Part shown: positions 62,053 to 64,000 of the stretch, piece by piece | Position numbering within the stretch: position 1 is the stretch's first letter | Layout of the letters: the number at the start of each line of letters is the position of its first letter | Source of the DNA: Oceanobacillus neutriphilus | Lineage (GTDB): Bacteria > Bacillota > Bacilli > Bacillales > Amphibacillaceae | Assembly: GCF_014645515.1 (NCBI RefSeq) | Contig: NZ_BMLW01000005.1 | Location: forward strand, 186,001 to 250,000 | Direction: 5' to 3' | DNA length: 64,000 nucleotides | Made by a program: the position numbers and the translations under genes | The notes under the pieces: generated by a model | What the model saw: only the letters and a program-made list of their open reading frames with translations | Database searches by the model: none | What the model was told of the DNA's origin: nothing

Positions 62053-62403
62053 ATATATCCATCCTTCTACTAATATCTTTATTTACTAACCTATCTGAAA
62101 AAGATCTGCTAAAAAATCCGAAAAAAGTTCAGGAAACACAGGAATCATATGATGAACACGCAGTCAATAAACATATGGCAAATCCCATACTTACAATAAA
62201 TAATTTCTCATCAGAAATTATCCTTTATCATTAACAATACTTCAATTATAAAAAAATAAATTTAAAAATCAACATAGATTCACCTTAAAAAAACCTTACA
62301 ATGTTAACATTTTAAGTAATGATATGTAAGAAATCACTTATGATTAAAAACCGATTTAGCTTAACTAATTTTATTTCCATCGCTTTAAACAAATACTATT
62401 ACA
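62053..62403. other. 350-base spacer
   Basis: AT-rich, no supported gene, no strong hairpin. It should hold the DUF418 promoter (62053-62200); I could not fix its elements. Confidence 0.4.
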
Positions 62404-63633
62404 TTAATTGCTGTCTAATCTTTTTAACCTACGTATGGACGTACGAACATTTACACTCCTAAATACCAGCATGAAAGCTAATGCAAATACAATATACGTC
62501 ACACCAACGAGAAAAGAGGTTCGCAATGGAGGAAGCCACTCCGTTAAGAACCCTGCACCAATCATCGCAATGCCCATGGAGCTATTTTGAAACATAGATA
62601 AAGTACCAAATAAAAACCCCCGTTTGGAAGCAGGCAGTATCTTCATCAAAACAGTATCAAAGCATATATTGCTTATCCCGCCTACAAAAGTTATTAAAAT
62701 AGCAAGCACTAAAGCTTGTCCGAAAAAGAATGATTGACTAAGTAATAAGTGACCAACACCTTCCAGTAAAATCATCACAACACCTATCGCGATATATTTT
62801 CCGCGAATCCATTTAACGATTGTTGAACTTAAGACAAAGCCCACACCCAGGGATGAATAGATTAAACCAACTCCTAAATCTCCTTTATCAAAAACCTCTA
62901 ATGCAATTAAATTAAATATGACATTATCCACACCATTTGCAAGCGGCATTAGCAGCATGACCATTAAAAACACCCGTAATAAAGCAACTCTAACTATAAG
63001 GAACCCGCTTTCTTTTAATGAAGATTCTGCCGCTTCTATTTTTGAATGCTTAGTAATGTTGCTCTTTGTTAGACGCCACATTAAAATTGCTGCTGACATA
63101 AGAAACATGGCATGGAAGAAAAATAAAACATGCACATTGGATATAAAAGCAATTATACCTCCAAGCAGCGAACCAAAAACAAGTGTTATCCCTACAATAT
63201 TCTGCTCTAAGCCATTAACAGAAACCAAGTTTCTTTTTTCAACGATATCGGGAATAATTGAAAATCGAACCGGGTTATATATTGCCTGACCGCTTGAGAT
63301 AATAAATGTACTAAGATACAACAAGCCTAAATGTCCTGTCATTGCTGCCCATATCGGAAGCAATGCGAACGGTGCTCTTAAAAGATCCGTCCAAAATAAC
63401 AGCTTCGCCTTATGAAAACGGTCGGCCAGGTAACCACTAATAGGAGCAAATATAATTGTCGGTAAAACAAGCAAAGCCATCAGTAACCCTAAAGCAGCTC
63501 CGGACTCCGTTAATAGATAAAGCAGTGCAAAAGATCCGACCTGAGCGAATCGTCCTCCTATACCATTCAACACGGAACTCCAAAATATAATTTGATATTT
63601 GGGTTCCTTTTTCAATATTTGAAAACTATGCAT
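62404..63633 (-). CDS. MFS transporter, MFS_3-like (12 helices)
   Basis: A 409-residue carrier. It opens with the MFS_3-type FWSSVLNGIGGRFAQVGSFALLYLLTESGAALGLLMAL and has the motif A loop ISGYLADRFHKAKLLFWTD. Such proteins resemble EntS or macrolide efflux carriers (MefA-like). The substrate is unknown, and drug export is only a guess. GGAGGG lies five or six bases before the ATG. The DUF2087 gene is about 60 bases upstream on the same strand, so they may form one operon. Confidence 0.87.
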   Translation of the reverse strand: MHSFQILKKEPKYQIIFWSSVLNGIGGRFAQVGSFALLYLLTESGAALGLLMALLVLPTIIFAPISGYLADRFHKAKLLFWTDLLRAPFALLPIWAAMTGHLGLLYLSTFIISSGQAIYNPVRFSIIPDIVEKRNLVSVNGLEQNIVGITLVFGSLLGGIIAFISNVHVLFFFHAMFLMSAAILMWRLTKSNITKHSKIEAAESSLKESGFLIVRVALLRVFLMVMLLMPLANGVDNVIFNLIALEVFDKGDLGVGLIYSSLGVGFVLSSTIVKWIRGKYIAIGVVMILLEGVGHLLLSQSFFFGQALVLAILITFVGGISNICFDTVLMKILPASKRGFLFGTLSMFQNSSMGIAMIGAGFLTEWLPPLRTSFLVGVTYIVFALAFMLVFRSVNVRTSIRRLKRLDSN

Positions 63634-63693
63634 AATATCCCTCCTAACTAAATAGACATGTATCTAATTAGATACCCTGAAAAAATGACCTGT

Positions 63694-63993
63694 TTAAACA
63701 GGCCACATTTCAACCGGATTAAGCTCATAAATACCATCTTGACGATACATAAAATGAGCCATTACAAATTCACGCCTAATCGTAGCGAAATCCTGGTGAT
63801 ATTGCTGAATATGTTCATTGATTTCTTTTTCATTATACGTTTTTCCATGCTCCAGACCGCGTAACATATATTCTAAAAGAATCAGCTTCTTCTTTCTTTG
63901 TGCTGGCAACGATTTTAATTTTCCATTACCATCAATGAAGTTTCGAATGACCTTCACTTTTTCTCCATCTGTTATTTCAAACTTTTCGGACAT
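63694..63993 (-). CDS. DUF2087 protein, possibly cut at the window edge
   Basis: A 99-residue DUF2087 protein (KVKVIRNFIDGNGKLKSLPAQRKKKLILLEYMLRGLEHGKTYNEKEINEHIQQYHQDFATIRREFVMAHFM). The domain resembles a winged helix and is found alone or after an ArsR-type domain. Only seven bases lie upstream in the window, so I cannot tell if the ATG at 63993 is the true start. It may control the MFS gene downstream. Confidence 0.8.
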   Translation of the reverse strand: MSEKFEITDGEKVKVIRNFIDGNGKLKSLPAQRKKKLILLEYMLRGLEHGKTYNEKEINEHIQQYHQDFATIRREFVMAHFMYRQDGIYELNPVEMWPV

Positions 63994-64000
63994 TTCATTA

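Noticed and set aside
1-64000. tRNA, rRNA or CRISPR features
   Set aside because: No CCA-type tRNA arms, rRNA blocks or evenly spaced repeats were seen on either strand by reading; a covariance search was not possible.

Overview
The window reads as chromosome from a low-GC, spore-forming Bacillaceae bacterium, probably an Oceanobacillus/Virgibacillus-like genus. The support is the AT-rich sequence, strong AGGAGG-type ribosome sites, a CotA-type spore-coat laccase, and regulatory sites of Bacillus type: TPP riboswitch, LicT antiterminator/terminator, CcpA cre, and LexA, Fur and MntR boxes. No rRNA, tRNA, CRISPR array, transposase or prophage was seen. Several genes are decayed: a tenA-like stub, a DUF1697 gene and a CxxC zinc-ribbon gene each with one in-frame stop, and an internally deleted phosphotransferase.

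Layout. 1-3.6 kb: edge-truncated SulP transporter, orphan TPP riboswitch with a 17-codon tenA-like remnant, broken DUF1697 gene, SnoaL-like and VOC genes. 3.8-6.7 kb: MocR regulator and MFS transporter. 6.9-12.7 kb: six overlapping genes for two ABC export-type systems with an ECF sigma factor in the middle. 13-17.2 kb: anion permease, TetR-controlled NAD(P)-binding protein, phosphotransferase remnant, thioesterase. 17.8-34.3 kb: a large catabolic island. A PucR regulator stands divergent to an allH-fdrA-allG-membrane protein-carbamate kinase operon. Next to it lie three paralogous CodA/AtzC-type amidohydrolases, two CDA-fold deaminases, a DHA2 MFS transporter, an ankyrin lipoprotein and a LysR regulator. 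34.5-43.6 kb: laccase, SOS polymerase UvrX with YolD, quinone-oxidoreductase-like gene/TetR pair around a 52-bp perfect palindrome, Fur-controlled flavin reductase, S9 peptidase. 43.7-48.7 kb: Mn ABC importer with MntR box, and a SatD/DUF3307 pair. 48.9-64 kb: acetyltransferases, AhpD-like/racemase/deformylase operon with LysR, LicT-PTS-PHP operon, large catalase, YdjM-type protein, YjbR protein, DUF418 membrane protein, MFS transporter, DUF2087 protein.

The best candidate for an undescribed system is 17.8-34.3 kb. AllF/G/H homologues with carbamate kinase are known to make ATP from a carbamoylated end product (oxamate carbamoyltransferase in E. coli allantoin use). Here no allantoinase, allantoate hydrolase or ureidoglycolate gene is present; the neighbours are three amidohydrolases and two deaminases. 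A nitrogen-heterocycle (pyrimidine, purine or triazine-like) deamination route feeding a carbamoyl-phosphate step fits this, but the substrate cannot be read from the sequence.
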